DNA of 64,000 bases, taken from contig NZ_FTOB01000003.1 in NCBI RefSeq assembly GCF_900156625.1, positions 744,001-808,000 of the forward strand. The letters are read 5' to 3'. Source of the stretch: Zobellia uliginosa (lineage in GTDB: Bacteria > Bacteroidota > Bacteroidia > Flavobacteriales > Flavobacteriaceae). Positions 41,633-50,576 of the stretch are shown here, piece by piece (within the stretch, counting starts at the first letter, position 1; every line of letters begins with the position of its first letter). A program made the translations under genes and the position numbers. Under the pieces are notes generated by a model, which saw nothing but the letters and a program-made list of their open reading frames with translations, did not search any database and had not been told where the DNA came from.

Positions 41633-43252
41633 ATGAAAAAAAATTATTTTTTATTGTATTTTATTTTTCTTTTGTGTGGCTCTATCGCTGCACAGGACTG
41701 GAACGGAATTCCTGTACCTGCCAATCCCGGAAATGGTATGACTTGGCAATTACAGGATAATGTTTCGGATAGTTTTAATTACGTAAGTAGTGAAGGAAAT
41801 AGGCCTGCTGCCTTTACTAGTAAATGGAAACCTTCCTATATCAATGGATGGACTGGCCCTGGATCAACAATTTTTAATGCACCGCAGGCATGGACCAATG
41901 GTTCTCAATTGGCCATTCAAGCACAACCAGCAGGGAATGGAAAATCTTACAACGGAATTATCAGCTCCAAAAATAAGATTCAGTACCCGGTATATATGGA
42001 AATTAAGGCCAAGATAATGGACCAGGTACTAGCAAATGCTTTCTGGACCTTGACTGACGACGAGACTCAGGAAATTGATATTATGGAAGGCTATGGCAGT
42101 GATCGGGGGGGTACTTGGTTCGCCCAAAGAATGCATTTGAGCCACCATACATTTATTCGTAACCCCTTTACGGATTATCAGCCTATGGGAGACGCTACAT
42201 GGTATTACAACGGAGGTACACCATGGCGTTCAGCATATCACCGTTATGGATGTTATTGGAAAGATCCATTTACATTGGAATATTATATTGACGGGGTAAA
42301 GGTTAGAACGGTCACAAGAGACGAAATAGATCCTAACAATCATCTCGGTGGAACAGGGTTAAATCAGGCAACAAATATTATTATTGATTGCGAAAATCAA
42401 ACAGATTGGAGGCCTGCGGCTACTCAAGAAGAACTGGCCGATGATAGCAAAAATATCTTCTGGGTCGATTGGATACGTGTGTACAAGCCTGTTGCGGTAA
42501 GTGGAGGTGGAAACAACGGTAACGACAGTGCCACTGAATTTCAATATGATTTAGGAACGGACACCTCGGCTGTATGGCCAGGGTATACACGGGTTTCCAA
42601 CACCACTAGGGCTGGTAATTTTGGATGGGCGAACACCAATGACATCGGATCAAGAGATCGTGGGGCTTCTAACGGAAGGAATAATATAAACCGTGATATT
42701 AATTTTAGTTCACAAACGAGGTTCTTCACTCAAGACCTATCCAATGGCACTTATAACGTATTGATCACTTTTGGGGACACCTATGCCCGAAAAAATATGA
42801 ATGTCGCGGCCGAAGGGCAAAATAAATTAACAAACATAAACACCAATGCTGGGCAATATGTTAATAGGTCATTTGACGTAAATGTCAACGACGGAAAACT
42901 AGATTTGCGATTTTCAGTTGGTAATGGCGGCGATGTGTGGTCTATTACAAGAATCTGGATTAGAAAAGTGACGAGCAACAGCGCTAATTTGTTAGCGGCA
43001 AAAGGATTAACATTGGAAGACCCTGTGGAAACTACCGAAGTTTTATATCCTAACCCCGCAAAAACAGATGATTTTGTGACTGTTCCTAATAGTGAAATTG
43101 GAAGTAGTATAATCATCTATAATAGTGTAGGTCAAGTGGTTAAAAAAGTAAGTGTGGTTTCCGAAAATCAGAAAATATCACTAGAAGGATTTGCTAAAGG
43201 AATGTACTTTATCAATTCCAATGGTCAGAGTACAAAACTTATTGTCCAATAA
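41633..43252 (+). CDS. agaA: Beta-agarase A, GH16, secreted by the type IX system
   Basis: A 539-residue endo-beta-agarase that cleaves beta-1,4 bonds in agarose outside the cell. Signal peptide 1-20; GH16 domain about 20-290 with catalytic motif EIDIME (Glu147 nucleophile, Asp149, Glu152 acid/base). A Gly/Asn linker follows at about 291-298. Next comes a beta-sandwich module (about 299-455) resembling the N-terminal domain of YesT-type esterases. A type A T9SS sorting domain closes the protein (YPNPAKTDDFVTV to the end). Length and sequence agree closely with Zobellia AgaA as I remember it. The gene stands alone, without SusC/SusD, followed by a strong terminator. Confidence 0.97.
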   Translation: MKKNYFLLYFIFLLCGSIAAQDWNGIPVPANPGNGMTWQLQDNVSDSFNYVSSEGNRPAAFTSKWKPSYINGWTGPGSTIFNAPQAWTNGSQLAIQAQPAGNGKSYNGIISSKNKIQYPVYMEIKAKIMDQVLANAFWTLTDDETQEIDIMEGYGSDRGGTWFAQRMHLSHHTFIRNPFTDYQPMGDATWYYNGGTPWRSAYHRYGCYWKDPFTLEYYIDGVKVRTVTRDEIDPNNHLGGTGLNQATNIIIDCENQTDWRPAATQEELADDSKNIFWVDWIRVYKPVAVSGGGNNGNDSATEFQYDLGTDTSAVWPGYTRVSNTTRAGNFGWANTNDIGSRDRGASNGRNNINRDINFSSQTRFFTQDLSNGTYNVLITFGDTYARKNMNVAAEGQNKLTNINTNAGQYVNRSFDVNVNDGKLDLRFSVGNGGDVWSITRIWIRKVTSNSANLLAAKGLTLEDPVETTEVLYPNPAKTDDFVTVPNSEIGSSIIIYNSVGQVVKKVSVVSENQKISLEGFAKGMYFINSNGQSTKLIVQ

Positions 43253-43275
43253 ACACAATAACAATTGTCAATTAA

Positions 43276-43321
43276 ACGACAAAGGCGCTCTGATGATACA
43301 GAAAGGCCTTTGTCGTTTTTT
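43276..43321 (+). terminator. Rho-independent terminator of agaA
   Basis: Perfect 11-bp stem, ACGACAAAGGC (43276-43286) with GCCTTTGTCGT (43306-43316), followed by TTTTT. It lies 24 nt after the agaA stop codon. Confidence 0.92.
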
Positions 43322-43388
43322 AAGTTACTTTAGAAACCAAGATAAATTTTTAGGTGCTATTGTTAGCTTTCCCTAACTAGAATATAAT

Positions 43389-43451
43389 CTGTGTTTCTAG
43401 GCTTCTTTCACCCGCTGTAAACCGCTTCTTTTTTGTGCTATGTCGGCACAT
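43389..43451. repeat. Direct repeat B, copy 1
   Basis: A 63-nt segment containing GCTGTAAACCGCTTCTT and GTGCTATGTCGGCACAT. A second copy with about 10 differences is at 46321-46383. The two copies bound the AT-rich island with the abortive-infection gene. Confidence 0.75.
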
Positions 43452-43477
43452 GGTTTATGCCTTGTTTACCGGGTAAA

Positions 43478-43786
43478 TTATGTACTTTTCTTTTTGAAGC
43501 TTACTTTTAGTACGGTATACTGTTCGTGAAATAAGAATATAGACACCAGAAGAAAAGGTAGCCCGGACCAGAAGGCCCATTTATGAAAATCGGTATGAGG
43601 TAGACTGGGATATGCCAAGTATCTAAATGAAAGATAGAGTAAAAGCACACCCAAAATACCAATTGTGTTTTTGGCAATGGTCTTTTTAATTACGAGACGT
43701 AACACGATAAGTAACTTGCCTAAAATAGCGGTTATTGTAGCCATCAGTAAGATATGGGAAAAAGCATCCGAAAACTTATTACCCAT
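43478..43786 (-). CDS. Small membrane protein
   Basis: A 102-residue protein with three hydrophobic helices (HILLMATITAILGKLLIVLRLVI; TIGILGVLLLYLSFRYLAY; FWSGLPFLLVSIFLF) and basic loops. No family recognised. It lies just inside direct repeat B and is the leftmost gene of the AT-rich island. Confidence 0.5.
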   Translation of the reverse strand: MGNKFSDAFSHILLMATITAILGKLLIVLRLVIKKTIAKNTIGILGVLLLYLSFRYLAYPSLPHTDFHKWAFWSGLPFLLVSIFLFHEQYTVLKVSFKKKST

Positions 43787-44027
43787 GGAGACCCCCCACC
43801 CTCTATCCTAATAAAGTCGATTTTTCGTCAGTTATTGATTTACCAAAGTAAAGGCTCCATTCTTCACATGAGGGTTGCTTCACGAATAATCATTTTCAGT
43901 TTTTCCATAATTTGATATTTTATCAATTCTACAAGCACTATTGCTAATGCGAAGAACAGAAACTTACTGAGGTCAAACAGATAGCTGGTTACTACATCTA
44001 CTTTGTTACATAGGCTCTTAGATATTT

Positions 44028-44864
44028 TTAGAAAGGCAAATCTTCCCAATCTGCCGATTCAGTTTCTTCTTTTTTATTTTCTTGTTTTAAAGTCTTTTCA
44101 ACGGATTCGATAAATTTTATCGAGTTAGTTACGTTGTTAAAAATCAAGACACTTTCAGAATAATTGAGAATTGAATTATCGTGTGCAAAACTTTTATTAT
44201 TCCTTATGTCATTAAATGCTTCAATGACGTGAATTGAATACTTTAGAATTCTCTCAGTCATCTTAGATTCAATTTTGTCGTGTGAAACAATAAATTTTAC
44301 ATATTTTCCAAAAATTGCGTTTAAAGATTCATCTTTTTTAATCTCAATTGTATGGTTCTCGCAAAGCTGTCTTATGTATTTCATAACATAAGTATGCAAC
44401 CTGTCTAAAGCTGCTTCGGGTTCATTTTTATCAATACTTTCTCGGATTGATTTTGCAAGCAAAGAGAAATCTTTGTCATTTTCTTTCTCCTTAATAACTT
44501 CAATTTCTTCAACTATTTTTTCTTCTTTCAGTCTTTTAGCAATCTTTAAACACTCTGTATATATATTTTTGTCTCGTTCAAAATCAAATCCATTCTCATT
44601 TGCTATTGCTTTTGTGTGCCAATAGTCCAAAAGAGCAGTTAGCAATTGTCCAACTTTATAGCTTGGTTCTTCTGTGAAAAAAGCTCTTAATCTATTTGCT
44701 TTTGAGCCACTTGCATAAAAATACTTGTCGTCATAAATATTTACTTTAATACTGTCATAAATAAATGATTGGAAAGTATTATTGGAAAAATCCATTACGT
44801 AGCCGGTTGGCATATCAAATAATTTTTCAATTAGAAACTTCTCTTTGTAATCTAATTCAGCCAA
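44028..44864 (-). CDS. Abortive-infection family protein (AbiJ-NTD3/Abi_C, HEPN-like)
   Basis: A 278-residue cytoplasmic protein. The N-terminal part (EKLFDMPTGYVMDFSNNTFQSFI, YASGSKANRLRAFF) matches the domain found at the N-terminus of AbiJ-type abortive-infection proteins. The C-terminal helical half holds RNNKSFAHDN, an R-x6-H motif as in HEPN RNases, followed by the Abi_C-like helix. Such proteins are toxic RNases triggered by phage infection. Single gene, AT-rich, in an island flanked by direct repeats. Start is TTG at 44864. Confidence 0.72.
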   Translation of the reverse strand: MAELDYKEKFLIEKLFDMPTGYVMDFSNNTFQSFIYDSIKVNIYDDKYFYASGSKANRLRAFFTEEPSYKVGQLLTALLDYWHTKAIANENGFDFERDKNIYTECLKIAKRLKEEKIVEEIEVIKEKENDKDFSLLAKSIRESIDKNEPEAALDRLHTYVMKYIRQLCENHTIEIKKDESLNAIFGKYVKFIVSHDKIESKMTERILKYSIHVIEAFNDIRNNKSFAHDNSILNYSESVLIFNNVTNSIKFIESVEKTLKQENKKEETESADWEDLPF

Positions 44865-44892
44865 TATTTATTCGTTTTTTTAAATTACACCC

Positions 44893-45008
44893 AACAATGG
44901 GATAGAGTCATTAATGCTATCCTTCTTATAGCACGCGCGCAACTATATCTTTTTTCTAAACCTCTAATTTAACATCTTTGCGAATACCTGCCTTACAGAT
45001 TTACGTAA
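44893..45008. repeat. Direct repeat A, copy 1
   Basis: A 116-nt segment from AACAATGGGATAG to the end TTTACGTAA. The copy at 46157-46272 has the same length and differs at about six or seven positions. It separates the abortive-infection gene from the two membrane-protein genes. Shorter related sequences occur at 51327-51366 and, weakly, at 53159-53184. Confidence 0.88.
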
Positions 45009-45042
45009 TGCAATGGTTATTATTGTTATAAGCAGGGGTTTA

Positions 45043-45339
45043 TCATTTATTTTCTTTTCCGTCAATAAAAATTGAGATTATTAATCCTAATCCTATAATC
45101 ACGTCTACCACATTCCAAATTTGTCTACCTAATGCAATTTTAAAAAATGGTTGAAAAAGTAAAGCCAAAGCACCAAAAATATACATCTCTTTTTCCTTCC
45201 CATTTCGATGTGATTCATAAGCTAAATATCCAAAACCAACAAGACCTGCGAACCTAACAAATTGATAATAACCATAGGGTAAATCAGCAAGACAGGTGAA
45301 TAATAAAATTGATAAAATTATTTTTATAGTGTTTGACAT
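45043..45339 (-). CDS. Small membrane protein (DUF6804-like)
   Basis: A 98-residue protein with three to four hydrophobic helices (IKIILSILLFTCLADLPYGYYQFVRFAGLVGFGYLAYE; MYIFGALALLFQPFFKI; WNVVDVIIGLGLIISIFI). The order of LADLPYGYYQFVRF, the R-x-G spacer and the NVVDVIIG end fits the DUF6804 family, whose function is unknown. 18 nt downstream of the 45358 gene on the same strand, between repeats A1 and A2. Confidence 0.68.
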   Translation of the reverse strand: MSNTIKIILSILLFTCLADLPYGYYQFVRFAGLVGFGYLAYESHRNGKEKEMYIFGALALLFQPFFKIALGRQIWNVVDVIIGLGLIISIFIDGKENK

Positions 45340-45357
45340 TAATTTTTTTTTAAGTAT

Positions 45358-46062
45358 TTACCTGCGACTATTTCCTCCACCAAGAATACCAAACCCTATA
45401 AAAATAAAACTAATCCACCACCAAATACTGTATGCTGTCGTTGAATTCGGTGCTTTACAATACACATCATCAGCAAACCAACTTACGACCCAATTCGGAA
45501 TAACAAAGATTCCGTGCCAAATTCCAGAATACCAAGAATAGGTTTTCTCTGGATCAATATTGCATATTTTAGTTGCTAATAAACAGAATGTCAAGAATAT
45601 TCCAAGGTAGAAAACAATGGAACCAATTGTCATTAACAGGCTCAAATTTTCTTCCTTTTCTTCAAACATTTCTATTCCTGCTCCAACTGATAAGGAAGCA
45701 GCAAATCCGATTGTCAAACAAGTGAGTAAAATAGCGAATAATACTCCAAAATTATCTTCGTAGGCGTCAGTCAGTGTCCAATAGTAAAGAATTTTTGAAA
45801 TCCCCAAAAGAACGCTTATTGTCAAAATAGAATAAAAAGCAAAATTTCTACTTGGTGATATTTTAGCAGATAACCAAGTAATTCCTCCCGGTAATAATTG
45901 GAATAATCCGACAGTCATACCACCAAAAAATATCAATAAGATAATTATCCAAAATTTACTTAGACTCATTAATCCAAATAATGAAATTGGTATTAATGAA
46001 TAAACTAAAAAAATAATCAGATAAATTATTGGAATGAAAATGATATACCTTATTGCTTTCAT
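45358..46062 (-). CDS. Hypothetical multi-pass membrane protein
   Basis: A 234-residue protein with six or so transmembrane helices (YIIFIPIIYLIIFLVYSLIPI; FWIIILLIFFGGMTVGLFQLL; FAFYSILTISVLLGISKILYYW; FAILLTCLTIGFAASLSVGAG; IVFYLGIFLTFCLLA; IWWWISFIFIGFGILGG). No family recognised. Upstream partner of the DUF6804-like gene, within the segment bounded by the two copies of repeat A. Confidence 0.6.
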   Translation of the reverse strand: MKAIRYIIFIPIIYLIIFLVYSLIPISLFGLMSLSKFWIIILLIFFGGMTVGLFQLLPGGITWLSAKISPSRNFAFYSILTISVLLGISKILYYWTLTDAYEDNFGVLFAILLTCLTIGFAASLSVGAGIEMFEEKEENLSLLMTIGSIVFYLGIFLTFCLLATKICNIDPEKTYSWYSGIWHGIFVIPNWVVSWFADDVYCKAPNSTTAYSIWWWISFIFIGFGILGGGNSRR

Positions 46063-46156
46063 ATTTGAGTTTGGTTCAAATTGTAATCTAAAAAAGTATA
46101 TACGATGTTTCTATAACTTTGTAAAGAATGTTTCTATATCGTACCTACTTGTGGCT

Positions 46157-46272
46157 AACAACGGGATATAGCTATTAATGCTATCCTTCTTATAGCACTC
46201 GCGCAACTATATCTTTTTTCTAAACCTCTAATTTAACATCTTTGCGAATACCTGCCTTACGGATTTACGTAA
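46157..46272. repeat. Direct repeat A, copy 2
   Basis: Second 116-nt copy (see 44893-45008). It is preceded by TGTGGCTAACAACGGG and followed 48 nt later by copy 2 of repeat B. Confidence 0.88.
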
Positions 46273-46320
46273 GGTTTTTTAGAAAGTTTTTGACAAGTTA
46301 TTCGTAAGTCTGCGTAGGGT

Positions 46321-46383
46321 CTGTGTTTTGGGGCTTCTTGTACTTGCTGTAAACCGTTTCTTTTCTCTGCTATGTCGGCACAT
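46321..46383. repeat. Direct repeat B, copy 2
   Basis: Second copy of the 63-nt element at 43389-43451. From 46384 to 46605 there is non-coding DNA with no further recognisable feature, although short frames are open on the plus strand. Confidence 0.72.
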
Positions 46384-46605
46384 CCCCATGATAAGAAATT
46401 CCTCACCTTTGAATGGGTTTGTTGGCCTGGAAAGGACATCCCCTACCCTGGGCGCCCTTCAAAGCCTAGTACTGAGCCTTCCGCAGTGGAAATTTATTGC
46501 AAGGCATTTTTATTTACGCGGAGCGAACAGCAGGCTTGTACCGGTTGGGTCGGTGTGTGGGCACTGTCGATTTCCACCCCATCGCATACGGAGCTATTTC
46601 AGGAC

Positions 46606-48333
46606 TTATTTTTTCTGGTAGTAATACAAACGAGTGAGCCCGCTAATCCAGCCGGCAGGGTGGTGAATTCCGCCTTCATCGCCGAAAACCGTAGGTAGAT
46701 CGGTTTCTTTTTTAGGTTTACTCAGTTTAAACTGACCATCGGCCTCAAAGCCGTTGGTTATGGTGCCGGTCATGGCATCCCAATCCGCTTTGGAACGGTT
46801 TCCTATTCCAACGATCATACTTGCCGAAAAGTCTTCCGTATTATCATGGAAGCCCGAATGAAGTCCCGTTATCCACTGTAAATTACCAAGGGCGATTTCA
46901 ATAAACCTATCGTCGTCATATAGGTTATAAAACTCCATGGCGAGGCCTGCGGCATAGCCGAAGATTTTATTATGTCCGTGGTACCATCCGCTCCAGTTCA
47001 ATAATCCCTCGTTTTTGTAGTATCCGGCGGGGAGTATTTTAAAAGGGTTTTGATGGGTGGCCGGCAGAAAGTAGTTAAAAGCGAAACTATCGACACAGGT
47101 TTTCCAACTCACCGCATTCGGGTGATCGCCCCATAGATCCATCATCTCTATTAACGGAATCAAGTAATGGGGAAAGTGTCCGCCTTGGTTATAGGCCTTA
47201 TAATTGGCATTCCATGCACCGCAGTGTATATCGGCTTTTTCGGTAAAATCATAGGAGTCGTAGGTGTAGAAATGACCGTAAAGGCCATCTTCGGCCCGGT
47301 CTTTCGGCACTTGTCTTTTTATGATTTTTGAAGCATAGTCAACGGCTTTGTCTTTATACTCCGATTCTCCGCACTTGTATAGTTCGAGCGAGGCCCACAT
47401 CATCATGACCAAATCCCTGGTCATCCATTCCTTGGGCGGTCTTTTCATGCCGTAAGGCGCGCCGTGGGTGATGGCGAAATTATCGGTATTGTCCCAATGA
47501 AGCACGGGGCCATACTCTGAAATCCATTGATATGATTTTAAGGAGCGGGCTTTATATGCATTGGCAAGCGAAGGGTTTTTAGCCCGTATCAAACGCGATA
47601 TTTTGGCCAATATCATGGCCGTTTTGGCCACATTTCCGGTCACGACCTTTAAATTCTCCCGGGCTTCATGAATGACGGCACCTTCCTTGAAGCCCAGCTC
47701 TTGCGCCTTGTCTTGACACAGGGCAACGTAATTCGCCCCCACTATCAATTGTTCGTGTATTTCCGCTTTGTGCGCCTGGGATAGGTGGCCTTTGTCCAAT
47801 TCCAATAGGTCACATAAGGCGTTTAACATAATGATATGGCTGCTTACCTCTTGTAAGGGACTGCCACAATCTTTCCACCCCCCTTCAGGTTGATAGCTCA
47901 GGCTATCGCGTATATGTAAGTGCGATAACGCGGTTGCATACCAAGTTTCGTCCCAGAGCTGTTTTTTGCCTATGGTAATGGGTAATTCCTTTTTACTTTC
48001 GAATATAGGTTTATTATGGTCCCTAATTTCCAAAACATAGGCACCGGCCGTTTTACAAGCTGAAAAATCGACTTTCCACCAGAATTTATTCCACTTTTTG
48101 GTAGATTTCCCAATCTTGCCTTTAAGCACCTTTTTATGGTCTGAGGCCCTTTTTAATATAAAGGTGGCATCGGCACTCAAAAATGTAGAATCGGTATTTT
48201 GAATCATGGCATTTTTGGGCATATGGCTGTCGTATCCTACCTGCGAATAGGTTAATAAGGTGTAATCGTATGGCTTTTGGGAAAAACCAAAAATCGATAT
48301 CAATAAAAAAAGGAGGCTGAGTATGTACTTCAT
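46606..48333 (-). CDS. GH9-like secreted protein with altered catalytic motifs
   Basis: A protein of about 575 residues with signal peptide MKYILSLLFLLISIFGFSQ. An N-terminal Ig-like CelD_N domain (about 20-125; LTYSQVGYDSHMPKNAMI) precedes an (alpha/alpha)6 barrel of GH9 type (GGWKDCGSPLQEVSS; RDLVMMMWASLELYKCG; WYHGHNKIFGYAAGLAMEFY; LQWITGLHSGFHDN). In active GH9 enzymes the first motif is G-G-W-x-D-A-G-D, whose last Asp is the base; here it is Ser. The C-terminal N-E-V-A segment with the acid Glu is replaced by GIHHPAGWISG. It may therefore act on another substrate by different residues, or only bind glycans. Confidence 0.7.
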   Translation of the reverse strand: MKYILSLLFLLISIFGFSQKPYDYTLLTYSQVGYDSHMPKNAMIQNTDSTFLSADATFILKRASDHKKVLKGKIGKSTKKWNKFWWKVDFSACKTAGAYVLEIRDHNKPIFESKKELPITIGKKQLWDETWYATALSHLHIRDSLSYQPEGGWKDCGSPLQEVSSHIIMLNALCDLLELDKGHLSQAHKAEIHEQLIVGANYVALCQDKAQELGFKEGAVIHEARENLKVVTGNVAKTAMILAKISRLIRAKNPSLANAYKARSLKSYQWISEYGPVLHWDNTDNFAITHGAPYGMKRPPKEWMTRDLVMMMWASLELYKCGESEYKDKAVDYASKIIKRQVPKDRAEDGLYGHFYTYDSYDFTEKADIHCGAWNANYKAYNQGGHFPHYLIPLIEMMDLWGDHPNAVSWKTCVDSFAFNYFLPATHQNPFKILPAGYYKNEGLLNWSGWYHGHNKIFGYAAGLAMEFYNLYDDDRFIEIALGNLQWITGLHSGFHDNTEDFSASMIVGIGNRSKADWDAMTGTITNGFEADGQFKLSKPKKETDLPTVFGDEGGIHHPAGWISGLTRLYYYQKK

Positions 48334-48434
48334 TTTCAATTTGTATTCGGGCATTACGCCCTTGTGGGTTGTTATTTTTTGGTCCGAAATGATGCGGTCT
48401 TGTATATGGGCCTACTATGGGAGGGGACTGTAAA

Positions 48435-48830
48435 TTACATTTCGGCGTCGGCCAACTTCTTGGTATCGACATACTGTTGAAAGGCGGTAATCTTTCCTTT
48501 ATCGTTAAGTGTCCATAAATGTGCGGCCTGGGCATTATAGCTTTTTCCACTAGCCTTTACCTTGGCGTCGTACCTTAAAATAGCTAAGGCCCTGTTATCG
48601 CTGATACCATGGATTTTTACGAAGTGCTCGTGCTTGGCTCCAAGGCGTGCAAATACGCCTTCTAAGATCGAATCTGGACCTATATAGGGGTTTCCGTCCG
48701 CAAGTGCATTGCCCTCGGCTTCCTTCCATTCGATTTTTGCGTGCATCAAGCCCGGAACAGTGGGCATATCGCCGGTAGCAAAAGCCTTGTACAAGGTGTC
48801 AATGGTTTGAATGTTCTGTTTTGTTCCCAT
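48435..48830 (-). CDS. NTF2-like (SnoaL/ketosteroid isomerase-type) protein
   Basis: A 131-residue single-domain protein of the NTF2-like fold: IQTIDTLYKAFATGDMPTVPGLMHAKIEWKEAEG (helix and W-x-E strand), then LEGVFARLGAKHEHFVKIHGI, ALAILRYDAKVKASG and HLWTLNDKGKITAFQQYVDTKKLAD. This is the pattern of SnoaL-like polyketide cyclase/isomerase relatives that bind small hydrophobic molecules. Catalytic identity cannot be fixed. Confidence 0.78.
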   Translation of the reverse strand: MGTKQNIQTIDTLYKAFATGDMPTVPGLMHAKIEWKEAEGNALADGNPYIGPDSILEGVFARLGAKHEHFVKIHGISDNRALAILRYDAKVKASGKSYNAQAAHLWTLNDKGKITAFQQYVDTKKLADAEM

Positions 48831-49058
48831 ATTTTTGGTTTTAGTTGGTCTTAATTTTAAGATAAGTGAGCTTGAACAATGAAAGTCAACAATGAAAAAT
48901 GGGTATCGCTACTATATAGTTATAGGCGCTAAAGCAATAAATCCCCTAAAGGAAGCTGGCCAAGGGGTATCTCTTTTAGAGGAAAGATTATGGATTCTAA
49001 GTTTCGGCATTCGCTCCCACTATTTTCTTCTATAAGGATGTTATATGGTACGGGGTGC

Positions 49059-49661
49059 CTATGTGTTCAACTTGCTTTTTAATCGCGATTTTCCATTTTC
49101 ATCCCATTCGTTTTTTAGAATGCTCAATAAAACGGAGTCGGTTCGTCCTATTCCGTTCGTTGCCGGAAAAATTCCCCGCATGATGCCTTCCTTTTTACAG
49201 CCTACGCTTTCCATTGCCGCAATGCTTATTTTGTTTTCGATATAGGCTCCTAGCCCAATTCTCTCAGCTCCCATTTTTTCAAAGGCGAATTCAAACAACA
49301 GATATTTGCAATGTTTGTTTAGACCCGTTCCCCTGAACGCTTTTCCGTACCAAGTATAACCTAACCGGATGGCTTTCAGACTAGGGCTTATTTCACAATA
49401 TCTGGTGCTTCCGGCAAATTGATTCGCGATTTTGTCAAAAACGATAAAAGGGTACTCCTTCCCTATCTTTCGGTTGTCAATGGCCGATTGGATGTATTGG
49501 GTCAGGTTTTCAATTCCGTCCCCTTTTACGAAAGAGTATTTCCAAATATCGGCTTCGTTGGCGATCTCAATTAAGTCGTTGACGTGCTCGGTCTTAAGGG
49601 GACTTAATTTGACAAAGTCGTCTTCTAAAATGTAGTTGTCCTTACAGTCGAAATTCAGCAT
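49059..49661 (-). CDS. GNAT family N-acetyltransferase (RimJ/RimL-like)
   Basis: A 200-residue acetyltransferase. It begins with the RimL-type FVKLSPLKTEHVNDLIEIANEADIW and contains the strand PFIVFDKIANQFAGSTRYCEISPSLKAIRLGYTWYGKAFRGTGLNKHCKYLLFEFAFEKM. The acetyl-CoA loop is F-R-G-T-G-L-N, and AAMESVGCKKEGIMRGIF closes the fold. Acts on protein N-termini or small amines with acetyl-CoA. Stands alone. Confidence 0.85.
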   Translation of the reverse strand: MLNFDCKDNYILEDDFVKLSPLKTEHVNDLIEIANEADIWKYSFVKGDGIENLTQYIQSAIDNRKIGKEYPFIVFDKIANQFAGSTRYCEISPSLKAIRLGYTWYGKAFRGTGLNKHCKYLLFEFAFEKMGAERIGLGAYIENKISIAAMESVGCKKEGIMRGIFPATNGIGRTDSVLLSILKNEWDENGKSRLKSKLNT

Positions 49662-49692
49662 TTGCTTTATTTTTATTCATTGTGGCCATGGC

Positions 49693-50562
49693 CTAATTAT
49701 CATGTGCCGCTTTTTTTATTTTGTATTCAAATTGTAAAACCCTCAAATTCCACAAGGTCAAGGTCTGGGTAGCGGTAATTCTTTGATGTTCACTTCGTAC
49801 TACAAGCTTGTCTTTAAATGAGGAAATGAACTTGGTCCATAATTGTCCCTTTGCGTCTTCCAGCAAAAAGTAAAATCCGCTATCCCCTATTCGATGTCCG
49901 GCGGAATCGAGTATGAGTTCACCGTTTCTTCCGACCTTAGGGGTTAAAATGACGGTAGCATTGCCATTGGGTAAAGGAAAAACCGCCTTGATGCCTGTCT
50001 GCCCCGATGGTAGGGTACAGGTTTCATAAACCCCCGAATACACGATTTGATCTGTTGACTTAAAGGTTCGGAGCCAGACCGTTCTTTTGACTTCATTTGT
50101 TTTGGGGTCTACTAGTTGAATTATTTCACTTGTCAATCCTGAGGGGTCCTTTATGTTTTTTATCGGGATGTTTAGTTGTTCTATCCTTTTGCTGAACAGT
50201 ATGTTTAGTAAAACGCCGAAGCCCTTAAAAAACGGATTCCATTTTACTTTTAACCGAAGGTCGTAATCAGATGTATTTTGATAAAAGTCAATCACATCTT
50301 TAGATAAGGCGTTTAATTCATTGGAAGACAGCTTGAGTTGGTCGATCGATTGAATCAATCCCTTATTTCTTTTCCCATGATCCACATGTAAACCTTCTTT
50401 TTGGGCCAGGTAGTCGATAAATTTTAAACCAATACCATTGGTGCCGCCAAAAGGACCTAAGAGCCATTGGTGTTCGGTCGTATCTATTTTCTTTCCAAAA
50501 AGAATAACCCACTGCTGCGTGATTCGATCTTGTAGACTTTGTTTTTTATGTGCTATTCCCAT
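49693..50562 (-). CDS. Hypothetical protein downstream of the CrtA-like gene
   Basis: A protein of about 289 residues (MGIAHKKQSLQDRITQQWVILFGKKIDTTEHQWLLGPFGG) without signal peptide. The second half is beta-rich (RTVWLRTFKSTDQIVYSGVYETCTLPSGQTGIKAVFPLPNGNATVILTPKVGRNGELILDSAGHRIGDSGFYFLL), perhaps a lipid- or small-molecule-binding barrel. No family recognised. I start it at 50562, 14 nt after the stop of the upstream gene; a GTG at 50613 would overlap it. The two genes form an operon. Confidence 0.6.
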   Translation of the reverse strand: MGIAHKKQSLQDRITQQWVILFGKKIDTTEHQWLLGPFGGTNGIGLKFIDYLAQKEGLHVDHGKRNKGLIQSIDQLKLSSNELNALSKDVIDFYQNTSDYDLRLKVKWNPFFKGFGVLLNILFSKRIEQLNIPIKNIKDPSGLTSEIIQLVDPKTNEVKRTVWLRTFKSTDQIVYSGVYETCTLPSGQTGIKAVFPLPNGNATVILTPKVGRNGELILDSAGHRIGDSGFYFLLEDAKGQLWTKFISSFKDKLVVRSEHQRITATQTLTLWNLRVLQFEYKIKKAAHDN

Positions 50563-50576
50563 ATCTACCGAAACCC

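Noticed and set aside
43864-44049. 61-codon minus-strand frame with a hydrophobic helix
   Set aside because: Starts with TTG inside the end of the abortive-infection gene and has no supporting features; too weak to call.
46140-46272. Integron attC site suggested by GGCTAACAACGG
   Set aside because: The rest of the attC pattern (paired inverse core sites around a stem) is not recognisable and no integrase is present.
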